A stretch of DNA of 64,000 bases. Origin: Rhynchospora pubera (taxonomy: Eukaryota; Streptophyta; Magnoliopsida; Poales; Cyperaceae). The notes under the pieces were generated by a model that was not told the origin of the DNA, made no database searches, and saw nothing but the letters and a program-made list of their open reading frames with translations. Of this stretch, positions 36,728 through 49,125 are shown piece by piece. The stretch spans positions 40,063,685 through 40,127,684 of the forward strand of contig CM051461.1 in NCBI GenBank assembly GCA_028095005.1, written 5' to 3'. Both the position numbers and the translations under genes were made by a program. Position 1 is the first letter of the stretch, and each line of letters begins with the position of its first letter.

Positions 36728-37411
36728 GTTGGACCATGCAGGTTGATTTAGAGAAAAACTATGTCTCAACCTGAAAGGCATCAGGTTGGATACGACAATG
36801 CCTCGGCAGGGTTGGCGTCTCCTTAGTTAGTGTCAAAATATCGTCGGTCGTCATAGCAAAATAATTTTTTCATCAAGTCGAATATGAGGAGGCACGATCC
36901 AAGTGCATCAGGGATCGTTCCCCTTAAGATCTTGAACAATAAACTCAGAAATCAATCAAGCACACAAATAAAAATAGACATAAGATTTAACGAGATTCAG
37001 CACCAACTCAGTGCCTACGTTCTCCACACACACGCACACTATTTTTATTATTTTCTGAAAAAATCTGAGTTGATACAACACAATGAGAGAAGATGAATAA
37101 ATAGAAAAATAGTAACTTCTTCCCCAAGACACAATCGGGTAAGAAATAGAAGAATATCTGATCATATCTTCATATAATTTAATCAGATTCTCAACAATTA
37201 GTCCTCATCTTCCATGTGTATATTCTTTCCTTTTATGAAATATCTCCAAGTATTCTTCCCTCTTCTCTGAGATGCTTCCAAATAAGGTCAGCACTGTCCT
37301 TTGTGTCGGTGCGGCGGTGTCATGGACACGATCTTATGCGGCACAACCCATGTCTATCCATGTCATGCATCCGATCCAGGTAAAATCTTTTGTGGCATCA
37401 TATTCTAACAG
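36728..37411 (-). mobile_element. Possible LTR remnant
   Basis: Read on the minus strand it starts TGTTAGAATATGATGCC at 37411. Text near 36980-37020 ('gatttaacgagattcagc', 'gtgcctacgttctc') resembles a phrase common in plant LTR elements. The left border and target duplication were not confirmed. Confidence 0.3.
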
Positions 37412-38640
37412 TTAGACAAAATTTTAATCCCTCCCATATTCCAGTAACCCAAATTAGCTAAAGGGTAAAATTAGAGTGTTCCCTCGGTGAGATTAGGAAC
37501 TAATAGTATCTTAGGTTTGTTTCTTTGACCAGGGCATAGTATTTCTCCCGTGACCATGACAAAGATTCAGTCTGAGTTTTTTACCAGAACGCAAACTGGG
37601 ATGTCTTAAACTTGCAGTAAATAAGTAAAACGTAGTTTTACCAGAACTTGTCACATTCAGGTCAATCAATATTTATTTGACCAACCACAGTGTTACAATT
37701 ATTCTCCTTTTTTAATATTACTCTTTCCACATATCTTGTTTTAGTTTTTTTTTTTTTTTTTGAGGGGCCTTGTTTTAGTTTATTATAGATGTGGTTTTTT
37801 TTATTATTGACCGTTGACGGTTGCAGTAAACTGTAAAAGTAGACCACAAAAGAGAAGATACTTTGTTATGTACTGTTATGATTTTTGGTGTGCCAATGTC
37901 TTGTCAAGAGTAACAATCTTTTTGTGCCGAGCCAGTTGCCATGCTGAATACTGACTGTACCCGCTCAATGTGTGTTTGAGAGAGTGATAATGAAAGATAG
38001 TGTACACTGGGACATTCGTTATAACTGATTCACATCACAGTTTCTGGTACAATAACAACAGTTTTCATAGGTACAGCCGTAGAAACTGGGAACTGATAAA
38101 ATATAGATTGATGCTAGTCGTTCTGATGTAATTCTTGTAACTGACATTCATTTTTACTGATTTTTTTTTAATCTTGTTTCATTTTTTGTTAGCATTGATT
38201 TTTGTATACTTGATTTTGTAATTCTTTTCTAATTTAATAGAATTAGCAGCTAGCCACCGCATAGTTATTTCAAGTCTCAAGATAGAGAGAGAGAGAGAGA
38301 GGTGTCTTGCCTGACTGCATGTTAATAATGTGTTAATAATATGTAAGCTGTAACTGATGAATGTTGTTCTTGTCACAATGCAGTCCCACCGACCATTCCA
38401 GCATCCAACCACGAACAGCATGTGCATGAGGTATTAGAGAGTGTGCATATTTTGAATAGAAAATGTGCCAGATCTTTGTCAGCATGCATGCTAAATTAAT
38501 TCTTAACTACCACTTTCGTAAGTCATAACTAATTAGGCTGCCTGACTACTGAAAATTGCTTTAAAATTACAACTTAGATTATAATCATACATTTAATTGG
38601 AAGAAAAAGAAAAAGGAAAGGAACTTTCAAATTTAAATTT
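37412..38640. other. Gene-free interval with GA microsatellite
   Basis: No gene. A short (GA)n tract lies near 38284-38300. Confidence 0.35.
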
Positions 38641-38666
38641 GGCACAGATCAAGGGGTGAAAATTTT

Positions 38667-39020
38667 CTACGTCGACTCGTCGCTCCTCTCTGCTCCATTG
38701 ACCTCATTCTGAACCAGCTTCCTACCTGCATCATTATCTCCTCCTTGCATGAAATCTTCCAACTTGAAAGTCGGCCTCCATAGTGCCTCCGGCGCTGTCC
38801 TTTCATCGACCTTCATTTTCTTTCGACTCGTACCGCCCCTGCTGCCTCCCCATGCACCTCTCATGGCCTTGATGTTATCAAGCAAGGCGTAGAATTTCTC
38901 CATTTGTTCGTCTTGCTGTTCCGTTTCTCCGGTTTGCGTGCTTGGTTCTGGTGTAGTCGATGGTTGTTCTGAGAGAACTATGGATTTTCTTTTTGTTAAC
39001 CCAGTTTTGGTTTCTTCCAT
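38667..39020 (-). CDS. NIMIN-type protein lacking an EAR motif
   Basis: A single-exon frame of 117 codons from the ATG at 39020 (MEETKTGLTKRKS). After an acidic/Thr-rich N-terminus comes QMEKFYALLDNIKAMRGAW, nearly the same as the core of the gene at 30645-31142. A basic SRKKMKVDE and LWRPTFKLEDFMQGG (EDF block) follow. It ends ...NGAERSDEST without an LxLxL motif. The two genes are on the same strand 7.5 kb apart and are likely duplicates. If NPR1 binding is kept, this copy may act without the repressor tail, which is inference. A TATTTAAAG box lies near 39100 on the minus strand. Confidence 0.68.
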   Translation of the reverse strand: MEETKTGLTKRKSIVLSEQPSTTPEPSTQTGETEQQDEQMEKFYALLDNIKAMRGAWGGSRGGTSRKKMKVDERTAPEALWRPTFKLEDFMQGGDNDAGRKLVQNEVNGAERSDEST

Positions 39021-40468
39021 TGATATGCAAGGTCTCTCCTTGTTTGGTCTTTGTTTCTCAAAGCTAGCTGTTGGGTTGAATTGATAGAGTTTGAAACTTT
39101 AAATACAGTTGCGCATGGAGCGTGAGATTTGATGCTCTCCATTTCCCTTCAGAAATGGACAGATCAAAGTCAGTTTGGTCATTTTTAAAATGAAATTTAA
39201 AAAAGAAAATTGACTTTTTCTTTCACATATATTGAATTAATTAATGTAAACAAACCGAACACACGTATGCAACTTGTAATATTTTATTAATTGCTCTAGT
39301 TATCAGCTATTATATCGTTTTATTGATTGAATTTGAATTTTCTTATAAGCAACAAAACCTCTGTTTTGCAATTTGCTTTTGTGGATGGAATAATAACTAT
39401 CTAAATAATCATCGTCGTCATGATTAACATAATTATACGCTTTGTTGAATATATTAGATGACAAAGAATACACATGATCATATTTAAATATTAAAAAAGT
39501 AGATATATTGAATATAGAAGCCACGCCCACTTAATTATTTAATTGGGCTCTTAGCTGAGACATATAATACGGTAACTATTGGACAATGTGATGGCTAAGG
39601 TTTCAATCTGACCAAATTATTTTGTGACAATTATATTAGATTAATGTAGCTACTAGGTGAAAAATTAAATGGCTTCCAATTATTAAGCACATATCTCTGG
39701 CAAATTGGATGTTTCCAATTCTAAAATGAGTCGGAGAATTAAAATGTGTTGCAGAGGTCTTTTCATGTGTTTTTAGAAGACCAAACATCATATGGTAGTC
39801 AAATTCAAAATTACTTGAAGAAGTACATTGTTAGGTTAGGTGCAACAAATCTGTGTCCCGGCGTTTATATTGTGCTTTAGACAATAATTAGGGGGGGGGG
39901 GGCTACTCAATGGTCCACTGAAAATTATATAAAGCAACAAAATCCGCGGATTAGAAATATGCTTATTCTTTATTCCATCATCCATTAGTTGATGAAATAA
40001 AATTCCAATTCTGCATCATAGATCAAATAAAATTCACAAATTTAGGTTTCGTACAAAAATGGATTAAGGGTCACATTGAAGGAACTATACAAGGATAATG
40101 AAATGCAAGTAACCATCGTAAAATGAATTTCCAAAAGAAAATGATTCTAATTAGTGAGTAGTATAGGAGCCGTGGAAGTTGTGTAAAGAAATTAATTAAT
40201 TTGAGGGAGACCGTGAACAGTTCAGTCAATGTTAAAACTTACAATCATTCACACCGTCCGGATTTAATCGGACGGTACCACAGGCTATAGCAGGCAAAAC
40301 ATTATCGAGGCGAGCAGCACGTGGTTTTCTTGTTACGTCAAGTCTATGACGTCATCATAGAACCAGAGAGGAATATTTCATCTTCAAAAAAAAGTTGTAA
40401 ATTAAAATTAATGCATCTCCCGTTCTGATCTCCGTCAGATTTTGGTGGTGGAAAAAAAAAAGACTCGT
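39021..40468. other. Gene-free interval
   Basis: The first ~150 bp are the probable promoter of the NIMIN-type gene. The remainder is AT-rich, with a poly-G run near 39891. Nothing else recognised. Confidence 0.35.
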
Positions 40469-40576
40469 GGCTCCGTTTGGATGGGAAAAAAAATAGAAAG
40501 AATAATTCTTTCTAGAAATATTTTCTTCCTAGGCATCCAAACAAGTTAGGAATAAAGAGAAGAATATTTTCTTTCT

Positions 40577-40733
40577 GGGTGCGTTTGGATAGGTGTGGGA
40601 AGAAGGGAAGAAGGGAAGAAGTGAGAAGAAGTATTGGGAAGTGTGTAACTTTATGAAGAGTTTGGATTGTTTATAATTTTTTTTCTTCCCATCTTCCTTC
40701 TTCCTCTTCTTCTTCTCTCATCCAAACGCACCC
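40577..40733. mobile_element. MITE, GTTTGGAT family (copy h), nested
   Basis: GGGTGCGTTTGGAT at the left, ATCCAAACGCACCC at the right, TCT duplicated on both sides (40574-40576, 40734-40736). Core 'gtgtaactttatgaagag'. Confidence 0.82.
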
Positions 40734-40960
40734 TCTAAGAATAACATCTTCCTACAATTATATATACATAATTTCAACAAAATTAGCTAAATACTTATAA
40801 CTAAATAAAAATTTATGTGTTTTTTAATTAGTACTTTATTTAATATTAAAATAATAATTTTTACTAATTTATTTGAATTAATATCAATTTGCTTATTCCT
40901 AACAAACCATCCAAACAACATTTCTTATTTCCGGAATAACATCTTCCCACTCTTCCCAAA

Positions 40961-41092
40961 AGCTCCGTTTGGATAAGGTGTGGGAAGAAGTATTGGTAAG
41001 TGTGTAACTTTGTGAAGAGTTTGGATTGTTTATAATAAATTTATTTCCTTATTCCTTCTTCCCTTCTTCCCAAATGGAATCCAAACGGAGCC
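40961..41092. mobile_element. MITE, GTTTGGAT family (copy i), nested
   Basis: AGCTCCGTTTGGAT at the left, ATCCAAACGGAGCC at the right, AAA on both sides (40958-40960, 41093-41095). Core 'gtgtaactttgtgaagag'. Confidence 0.78.
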
Positions 41093-41274
41093 AAAGTTAC
41101 ACACATTCTAATATTTTTTTCTATAATTCCTTATTCCTTCCTTATTCTTTAATCATCCAAACGGAGCCAGCATAAAAGAAAAGAAAAAACAACATATTTA
41201 ATAGTGACCAAGCAAATTAATATTACGAGATTGGTAAATACATAAGGAAATTGTTTAAGATCATCTCTAAGGCT

Positions 41275-41545
41275 ACAAAATGATCGAGACGATGGCACAA
41301 ATGAGCTGTTGAATTGATTGTTTCGTCCTATGCGACGAAACTGATTTTTTATTTCGTTGATCGTTTCATCCAGACGAAATGATCGAAATTGACGAAATTT
41401 TCGTGATTTACACATGGACGGAACTGTTTCATTGTTTCGTTAACCGTTTCGTCCAACCAAACAAAATCGTTTCGTTGTTTCATTAACTGTTTCGTCCGGA
41501 CAAAATGAAACGAAAAACGGTTAAAACGACTTCCGTTTTCAGCCT
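41275..41545. repeat. GTTTCGTC/CCGTTTCG-rich dispersed repeat
   Basis: Many 'gtttcgtc' and 'gacgaaa' words in both senses, composition shared with about 5655-5945 and 28505-28800. Borders not fixed. Confidence 0.35.
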
Positions 41546-42108
41546 TAATCATCTCTAAGATCCTATCATCTTCATCATCCCATGATCTTCTATTAATGAG
41601 GACGTTAGATAATTAATGAGGATTCCAGAAGATGATAGAATCCAGAGATGAAATCAAACGCAGCGCCCTCATTAATTATTTTCGTCTTTCTGCTTCGTTC
41701 CTCTTCCCCGCCCTTCTATTTCAATCCCTTCAACAGTTACATATTAACTTCAAACAATTATCCAGCGCCTCTATTAACACTTGAAGTTAATATATATAAC
41801 AATTGAAATCAATATATATAACTGTTTTATTTATATATATTAACTGTTAATATATATAACTGTTGAAGTTAAGATCGTAATTGTTGAAGGGAGCGAAATA
41901 GAAGGGCGCTCTATGTCGCTCCCTCCCTCCCTTAATCCCCTCATCCAAAAAAAGAAAATACATTAATCATCCCCTCATCCCTCATCCAAGAAAGAAAATC
42001 GCTTTAATCATCTCCTCATCCTCACCCTCTCTTTTTTTTTGAAATGCAATTAATCTAACTGCTGGAAGGATGGTAGGGATGATGAATATTGAAGATGATC
42101 CTTATCGG
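41546..42108. repeat. Hairpin-type repeat related to 35898-36565
   Basis: The right end GATGATCCTTATC is the inverse of the left end of the other copy. The arms 'cccttctatttcaatccctt' and 'gaagggagcgaaatagaagg' can pair, with 'tatataactgtt' words in the loop. Confidence 0.45.
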
Positions 42109-43262
42109 CCCGAATACAAAATACTCATTATAAACTATTAAAATTTTATCGACGACTGTCCTTCATTAAAGTTTAAAAAAAAAGATCAATAAATTTAATT
42201 AATGTGTATTGATGTATGTTTAGCTATTAACAAAAATCCTAGTTCTAGTCAATAATTTGATTGGAAGAGGACAATTTACTAATGTAGCTTGAGCAAGAAT
42301 TTAGAATTAGGATTTGAGAAGGCCGCATGTCGATAGTTCAATCAAGAAAAGATGTAATCTAAATTATTTGACTTATTGGGACGGTCCACCATAACAATAA
42401 TTTTACTGTATTTTACTTTAATAATAGATTAATATTGGATGCGGACTTGATCACAGTTACAACTATTAACTGTACACTTGCATTCTACAAAGTTAGTACT
42501 TACATATCAAGAACCGCAAGAGGGAAAAAACAATGAGTTGTACAAAAAAACCTCCAAATCCTCTTTATCATTATTCACATCTCTGCTGACCCTTTCTTTT
42601 TTTTCCTTTTTTTTTTTGGTGTGTTGCACTGTTGCGAGTCTTAATTTACTGGGAATTCCGCTAGCAAAGACGCAGTTAGGGGTGTATTGACGAGCGGGGC
42701 CCATCTATCATCAAGCTCAAAGTTAATGTGATCAAAATTAAATACAATATTTAAAAAAGTAATTATTTAAATAAATTTTCGTGATTCAATGACATCCACA
42801 TTTGTTCTCTAACGTCGTTTTCTAGTGTCGCTTTTGCCAGCACTCAAAATAAAAACGGTGAATTGAATAATAAAAATGTGTAAAACTAATTGGTTATTCA
42901 CTTATTAACAAAACAGAATGCCAAAAATGTTCAGAATAGAGTATATTGACTCGTGTTTCGGACTTCATCATCACTGAAGAAAAATAATAACAATTGTAAG
43001 AGCCAAATGACTCAATAAAATATGATTCCCGTCACATTTTTCGCATCATGTTATTGTCAGAAGGTTTGTCATGGTGCCTACTTCTAAAAATACCATTAGC
43101 AAAAGAATTCCAATTGGCCAGCATAAATTTTCAAGCACCAACATAAAAAAATACACTTTCTTAAGTCTTCCAAATACAATTGAATTTTCTCTACCTAAAT
43201 ACTTTTTCTTATAAATTATTTCATAATTGCATTTTGTTTGTCAATTTGTCAGACAACTACTT
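42109..43262. other. Gene-free AT-rich interval
   Basis: Nothing recognised. Confidence 0.3.
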
Positions 43263-43265
43263 TTC

Positions 43266-43423
43266 GGGTTGTTTGGATTCCCCAAGAAATTTGGAGAATT
43301 TCATCTTCCTACCATAAATTTATTATAAACAATCCAAACTTTTCACAAAGTTACACACTTTCCAATAAATTTATTCCTAAAAATTGCAACTTTCCCAAAT
43401 TTCTAAGCGATCCAAACGGCCCC
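43266..43423. mobile_element. MITE, GTTTGGAT family (copy j)
   Basis: GGGTTGTTTGGAT at the left, ATCCAAACGGCCCC at the right, TTC duplicated on both sides (43263-43265, 43424-43426). The core is in the inverse sense ('aacaatccaaact', 'cacaaagttacacac'). Confidence 0.78.
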
Positions 43424-43426
43424 TTC

Positions 43427-44404
43427 AATAATTTGCAACTTACAGCTCATCGCCTCATCCCTTTTGGATTATTCTAAACAATGACAATTGGCATCTTGGA
43501 CTTTTGCTCCAAACAAACAGCTATTGTTCTACTCTAGGTACAAAAGCAAAGTATCCTCCGGTCCCCAACATATTTTGCTTAATGCTTTTGACTAATTCTC
43601 TCATTAAGTGTACGTCATCTAAGCAACGTCATGACATATGTGTCACACTAAACTGGCTTTTTATAGTACATCACAATTCACAAACTTGCCTTAAAAAGAA
43701 TCAATTATCATGCGCATTTATTAGAAGGATAGTAATTGGGCTTTTAATTCTTCATTAAGAGACTGAATTATCAATAGATATAATCAGACGTGTGCACGTA
43801 GGTGGAAAATAAATAAAATGCAGGTAAGAGACACTCCATGTTTGCCTAGTTCCACTATACCAGAGCCCCATTACCATGTAATATATTTCAGATCTAAATT
43901 CTTCACTGGATTTTTTTTTTTCGCTGTAATTTGATGCACAATTATAAAAGATCATTAGGACTACTTTGAAAATCATGAGAGAAACACATTTTCAGGGCTA
44001 AAGTAAATGAATTACACGGTCCTGTGTCTAAATCAAAGGTCCAATATTGCAGGGTATAAACGAAAATAAATTTCAGGAAAAACATCCAGGCACAATAAAG
44101 TCTTTTCATGCCGATCTGAAAATAAAAATGAAATTTTGTTGTTTTGTACATGGGCTGATTTAATCAAGTAAGCGGTAGGCTTCTATAACTATAAGACTAG
44201 TTCTGCCAGGCCTTTTCATAACAAAGATATTAAACGCAGTTATGGTCTATTAGGATCGCATTTCGGCCTTTTCCTTTGTTTCAGTTCGATCCAATTTATA
44301 CCCGTTAGAAATTTGGGTTTCGGCCTATCAACCTTTTCACTACAAGCCTGTTTTGAGCTTGGACCAATTTGATTCCTAGCTGGACGTTAAACAACTAACA
44401 AGAC
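43427..44404. other. Gene-free interval
   Basis: Nothing recognised. Confidence 0.3.
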
Positions 44405-44413
44405 GAATTTGGA

Positions 44414-46508
44414 CCAAAAAAATTAAAACTAACGTTACTGATCACTCGATTTTCGATAATAACAGTTAAAAATTTGAAATTTTAAAAATAATATCACTGG
44501 ATCATCATCTGGATCGACGAAATCGCAAAACTCTTTGATCGTCATCCGGAATGACGATCCAACATTTATGCACAAATAACAAAGTCAATTCTTATTTTAT
44601 TGTGTTGCCATCAAATTTTTATTATATTTGTCCAGACGTATTCTTCCCGATATTTTTTTTATAATAATCAGTAGAAAAATCAAAAAGCCTACTTGATTGA
44701 ATTCTGTGAACAATTTTAGAGACGCCTAACTGCCTAAGGTGCTTTGAATTTTGTAGACTATAACTTCAAAAAAAAAAATTTGTAGACTATATTATGAATA
44801 ACATCTGGTCACTTAATTATGTTCTATTTTAAGAATTATCATGAAATTAGATTTTTGTAGTCCTAATATTTCTGTTTTAGAAATAATAAAATAAAGTTCG
44901 AACATTTTGCAGAATTATTTAAAATTGTGATGATTTGCTACTGTAATGGTTTTTAAAAAATAATAAGTTAAAAAAGTATATTCTTTGTATTAATAGTTAT
45001 AGATTATTTTAAAAAAAGTAATTAGTTCAGGAATCATAAAACTGGAATTTTAAAACTGTTTAATTTTCCCAATTTTTAAAGATCTTATAACTTCGTAAAG
45101 GTGAATGGATACCCTTTTTGAACTTCAACACTTTTACGACCATTAAAAATATGTATAAAAAACCGATAAGAAATATGAAAATTAAATTATGAAGTTGTTA
45201 TTAAATCAATATTGATATATAATTGAATCTATTTTTAATCTATAATTAATTTTGGTTGGTGAATTATTGTATGAAATTTATTGAGTAAAACTAGTCGCAA
45301 ATACTTGATTAAATGTGGTTAGCTAGGAAACATTTTGCTATTTAATAAGTGAACCAAGTCAACCAACTTTTTCATAAAAATATTATTTTCTGAAAAATTA
45401 TTGATGAAAACAAATTTTTATAATAAAACAATTGAGTGCGGAATGGTGTTTAATTGGACTTTTTCATCTGGGTGTTCGGGAATAATTATTAGAGAAGATT
45501 TGAATTTCATAACATATTTTGTAAGAATTTTTTTACAAAATTGAATAATGTTTTCAATATTAAGCCATTGTTGCACCTTTTCATTTATTTTTAAAAGTAA
45601 ATCCATACCTCTTTCATCTTCATGAAAATTATGTCATAAAATTTCCACGATACATAAGTGTTGTATTTGTATATCGTCATATCTTCTAATCCTTTTATAC
45701 CTTAACTGTGTGAAACAAAACTCAGGAGTTTTAAAAGAAATTTAAATACACGTCAAAAAAAAACTACAATTATAAACAAACTAAGCACTGATATATAAAA
45801 ATAATTTAAATAATCGTTTAAAAATAGCTTAAAGGTTGAAGTATTAATGGTTTATTAAATATGATGCTATTGTTTATAATATTAAAAATTAAATTCATGT
45901 TGTCGTGTCGTGCTCGTGTCGTGTTAGTTCGTATTCATGTCGTGTTGCGTGTCAAATTGTGTTAATTTTTCAGTATTCTCAACACGACACGATTATGACA
46001 CGACACGATAACACGATCATGTTGTGCTAATAAAGTTTAATATTTTTAAATTATTATTTTCTCCATACTAATAAAGTAATTTCCACTTTCTTAATATTTT
46101 TAATTAGATCTTTTATTGAGCAACTAGTTATTTGTAAGTTTTGTTTTTGTTTCATCTCAAACCATCAGCAGATTAACTGAAGTTTTAAAATTTGGTTCAG
46201 ATGCCGATATGATTGGAATAGGCTTTTTCCTTTTTCTACAGATTATTATAAAAATAATATCTGGAAGAATACGTCTTCAAATTGTAGACAAATATAACAA
46301 AAATAGGATGGCAACACAATAAAATAAGAATTGACTCTGTTATTTGTGCATAAATGTTGGATCGTCAATTGGAATGACGATCCAAGGGTTTTGCGATTTC
46401 GTCAATTCGAATGACGATCCAGCGACGTTATTTTTAAAATTTTGTATTTTTAACTGTTATTATTGAAATTCGAGTGAACAGTAATATTAGTTTTAATTTT
46501 TTTTTCGA
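44414..46508. mobile_element. Nonautonomous Mutator-like element with ~280-bp TIRs
   Basis: Flanked by a perfect 9-bp duplication GAATTTGGA (44405-44413 and 46509-46517). The arms 44414 to about 44700 and 46215-46508 are inverted copies: 'aaaaaaattaaaactaa', 'aataacagttaaaaat', 'gacgaaatcgcaaaac', 'atgacgatccaacatttatg' and 'cttattttattgtgttgcca' all recur inverted. The interior has no gene. It contains a 'cgtgtcgtg' / 'cacgacac' stretch near 45900-46020 that may be a nested relic. Ends CCAAAAAAATT / TTTTTCGA resemble those of the element at 52984-54308. Confidence 0.87.
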
Positions 46509-46536
46509 GAATTTGGAGAACTACGAGTTTACAATT

Positions 46537-47163
46537 TGATACAGTCAGACCGGAATACGAGCCCAGTGGCTACGTAAAGCCTCGTTTAAGGCCCAAATAC
46601 AGGGGAAGACCAAGAAAGACTGCTTAAAGAAATACTACTTGAGGCCCCTAAAGGAAAGAAGGCCGAAAGCTGCTATGATTAGGGTGGATCCAGAGCCGTT
46701 ACGCTTTAGGTGGGTCCAGGGTAAGGAACCGTTAGAAAGGACTCTCCCTTGTGGGCCCCCTGGAGAAAACGGTCTCTCAGGACAAGTGGTTTTCAATAAC
46801 TGCCCTGGGATGCTCTATGACCTTTCTGAGGGTGTCTGCTAGGGAAACCTCGACACAACCTCGCACAAACATGCTTGGGTTGGAAGCCTAGAAGAGGCAG
46901 GTTGAGGTTAGGAGAGGTTTTAGTGACCTTCATACCGCAATCAAAGGGAGATATGATGCCACAGATAGGCCACAGAAGATCCGCTGCGGTGCCACTTGAC
47001 GATTATAAATAGGCACCCCCCTCCATGAGGGAGGGGGGTTAGACTCTTGTAAACAAAGAAAAACTATGTACTAAACACAATTAAAGAAAAATAAACTGAA
47101 GATTCCTACTTCTCTTTATCTAACTTCTTTGTTGAAACTTATGAACTAGATCGTAGGTTATCA
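46537..47163 (+). mobile_element. Solo LTR with 5-bp target duplication
   Basis: Termini TGATAC...TTATCA, flanked by CAATT on both sides (46532-46536, 47164-47168). A TTATAAATAGG TATA-like box near 46996-47010 and a downstream leader-like stretch are typical of an LTR promoter. No internal region is present, so it is a product of LTR-LTR recombination. Superfamily uncertain; more Ty3-like by feel. Confidence 0.75.
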
Positions 47164-47424
47164 CAATTTAATACAAGTGGCCGAGAGCTAAATTTTAACA
47201 AATTAATTATGATAAAATAAACACTCTTCAACTATAATTAAGCCAAACATGAACCTCGCTAATTTCAACGTATTGTATAAATATATATTATGCGGACAAA
47301 CTGTGGCAATAAGTCTTGGTACATTGCATTGAGGGGAATACAAAAAACCATATATTGTCTTTTCCAAAAAGAAAAAAAAAAACGAAACCACAGTAACACT
47401 AAAATCATTAGCAATATACGTATG

Positions 47425-48003
47425 TAGGGGTGTACAACGGGTGGGTTGATGATATTTTAGTAAAATTTGAACCCAATCCGATAATACCGGGTTAGAAAAT
47501 AAATTTAGTTAACCCACCTGTAACCCTACCCAACCCGCCAATTTTTTTATGTACGGGTTTTTACGGGTTAAGCGTGTTAAACGGGTTTAGTGAATTAAAA
47601 TTTTGATTAAATAAAAATACATAAAAAAAATCATTTTGTGGCTATTACAATTTAGTTCGAGGCAAATTAGAGATGCATTCAAAGCATCTTTCAACTTTCG
47701 AGGTCCTGTGAGAGGTATAGAGGACGTGCATGCCTATGGATGAGATCGAAATTTAATGAAAGAAGAGATCTTTGAGTACGGACATGAGGAGATGTGAGAC
47801 GAAGATGAGTAAATAGTGATAAACGGGTGGGTTGAAGTATACACGGGTTTACTATTACAAAACCCGTAACCCAACCCGATGTAACGGGTTTGTCAAAATT
47901 AGAAATTGTACCCGATCCAACATCATGCTAACCTGGTAAAATACGGTTCGGGTCGGGTGGGTTGAACGGATTGAACGGGTTCACGGTTTTTTTGTACACC
48001 CTA
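47425..48003. mobile_element. hAT-like nonautonomous element
   Basis: Ends TAGGGGTGTACAA and TTTGTACACCCTA are inverted, with many 'acgggtgggttga' and 'aacccgtaaccc' subterminal words in both senses, a hAT trait. Flanking 8-mers TACGTATG and CGTATATG match only in part, so the target duplication is unclear. A 3' fragment of the same family lies at 53287-53669. Confidence 0.65.
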
Positions 48004-48980
48004 CGTATATGATGACTTTTTTTCAAGTTGGTTCATTTATAATTAAGTTTTATATATATAAAAAATGTTGTCAATTGTGTAGCTGAATGCAAGTCCAAGC
48101 GAAACACAAATTAACACATTTTAGTTGATAGTCTGTAAATACACGCCCCCCTAACGGTTGCAATATGTTTTTGGAGAGCCATTTTTCAGTTTTTTTTTAA
48201 TTAAAACCAAATAAAAACAAAATTAATATCTGAAAATATTTCAAAATTCAAATTCTGACAGTGATCTCAAATTTGGACCATAAAATTAATAATGATACAA
48301 AAATAAAGAGAAATGAGACGAATTTTAAAACAAAATAAGCTACCATTTATGAAACAAAAAAAAAAATCCAATCTTTGTAAAATCTGACTTTAAAAAAAAA
48401 AAAAAAAACTGCACTTCACACACGTGATCGACTTGATACAATGAAGAGACAACAACATTCACAACCGTCAGATATGATCTTTCAGCGCAGGAGATGAAAT
48501 CAGATCCCAGTTCCAATTCCAATTCTAAACAGTAAGTCGCTTTCTCTGCTTTGATTGTACCACTTCTCCATCGTGAGAAAAGACACAACGATCAGTCTCT
48601 TTCGTTCATTTCATGGCATCATGAATCCAGTACGTACGATTTACTTCTTCCCATCACATCCTCTGATAACAATTAATTCCAATTAGAAATCAAAAGAAAC
48701 CAACTTTTCACAAGCTATTCATTACACATTGACAAACCCAAGTGCCCCGTTACATCAAAATAGCAAAACCTAACCGTTTTAGTGCTACCCAGGAAAAGCG
48801 CTTAACTTGCGTATAATAGATGAACGTACGATGTTTATTAAATGTCGTATATTTTTCGGTGCATTGCATTGCTTATAATAACAATAAATAGATTTTCATA
48901 TTTTAGTATATAAAAATAACAATGCAACCACATCCCCATCATATCACGTGCTTCCTTTCAAAGAGAACTTCTGTCTTTAC
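48004..48980. other. Gene-free interval upstream of the CLE gene
   Basis: No gene. The right part should contain the CLE promoter. Confidence 0.35.
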
Positions 48981-49125
48981 TTATTATATACATATTGCTT
49001 CTCTCTCTCTCTCTTCAAAAACACACCATAAACATCACACAACTGACACCGCCAACAATTGAAGTAAAACAAAAGCGATGCAGAGGTGGGGTTTGGTCCC
49101 GCCGTGACACGTCAGATCTCCGGTC
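48981..49125 (+). promoter_or_regulatory. TATA box and leader of the CLE gene
   Basis: TTATTATATACATAT (48981-48995) is followed by a (CT)n tract and an A/C-rich leader. An ATG at 49079 opens a nine-codon upstream frame (MQRWGLVPP) ending at TGA 49106-49108, before the CLE start. Confidence 0.45.

Larger units (their letters stand above)
40469..41168. mobile_element. Outer MITE of a nested cluster (copy g)
   Basis: GGCTCCGTTTGGATGGG at the left and CATCCAAACGGAGCC at the right bound a 700-bp stretch. Two further family members sit inside it at 40577-40733 and 40961-41092. Without them the outer element is about 410 bp. Confidence 0.65.

Noticed and set aside
47417..48011. 8-bp target duplication of the hAT-like element
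   Set aside because: TACGTATG and CGTATATG agree at only half the positions, so I did not count it as a duplication.
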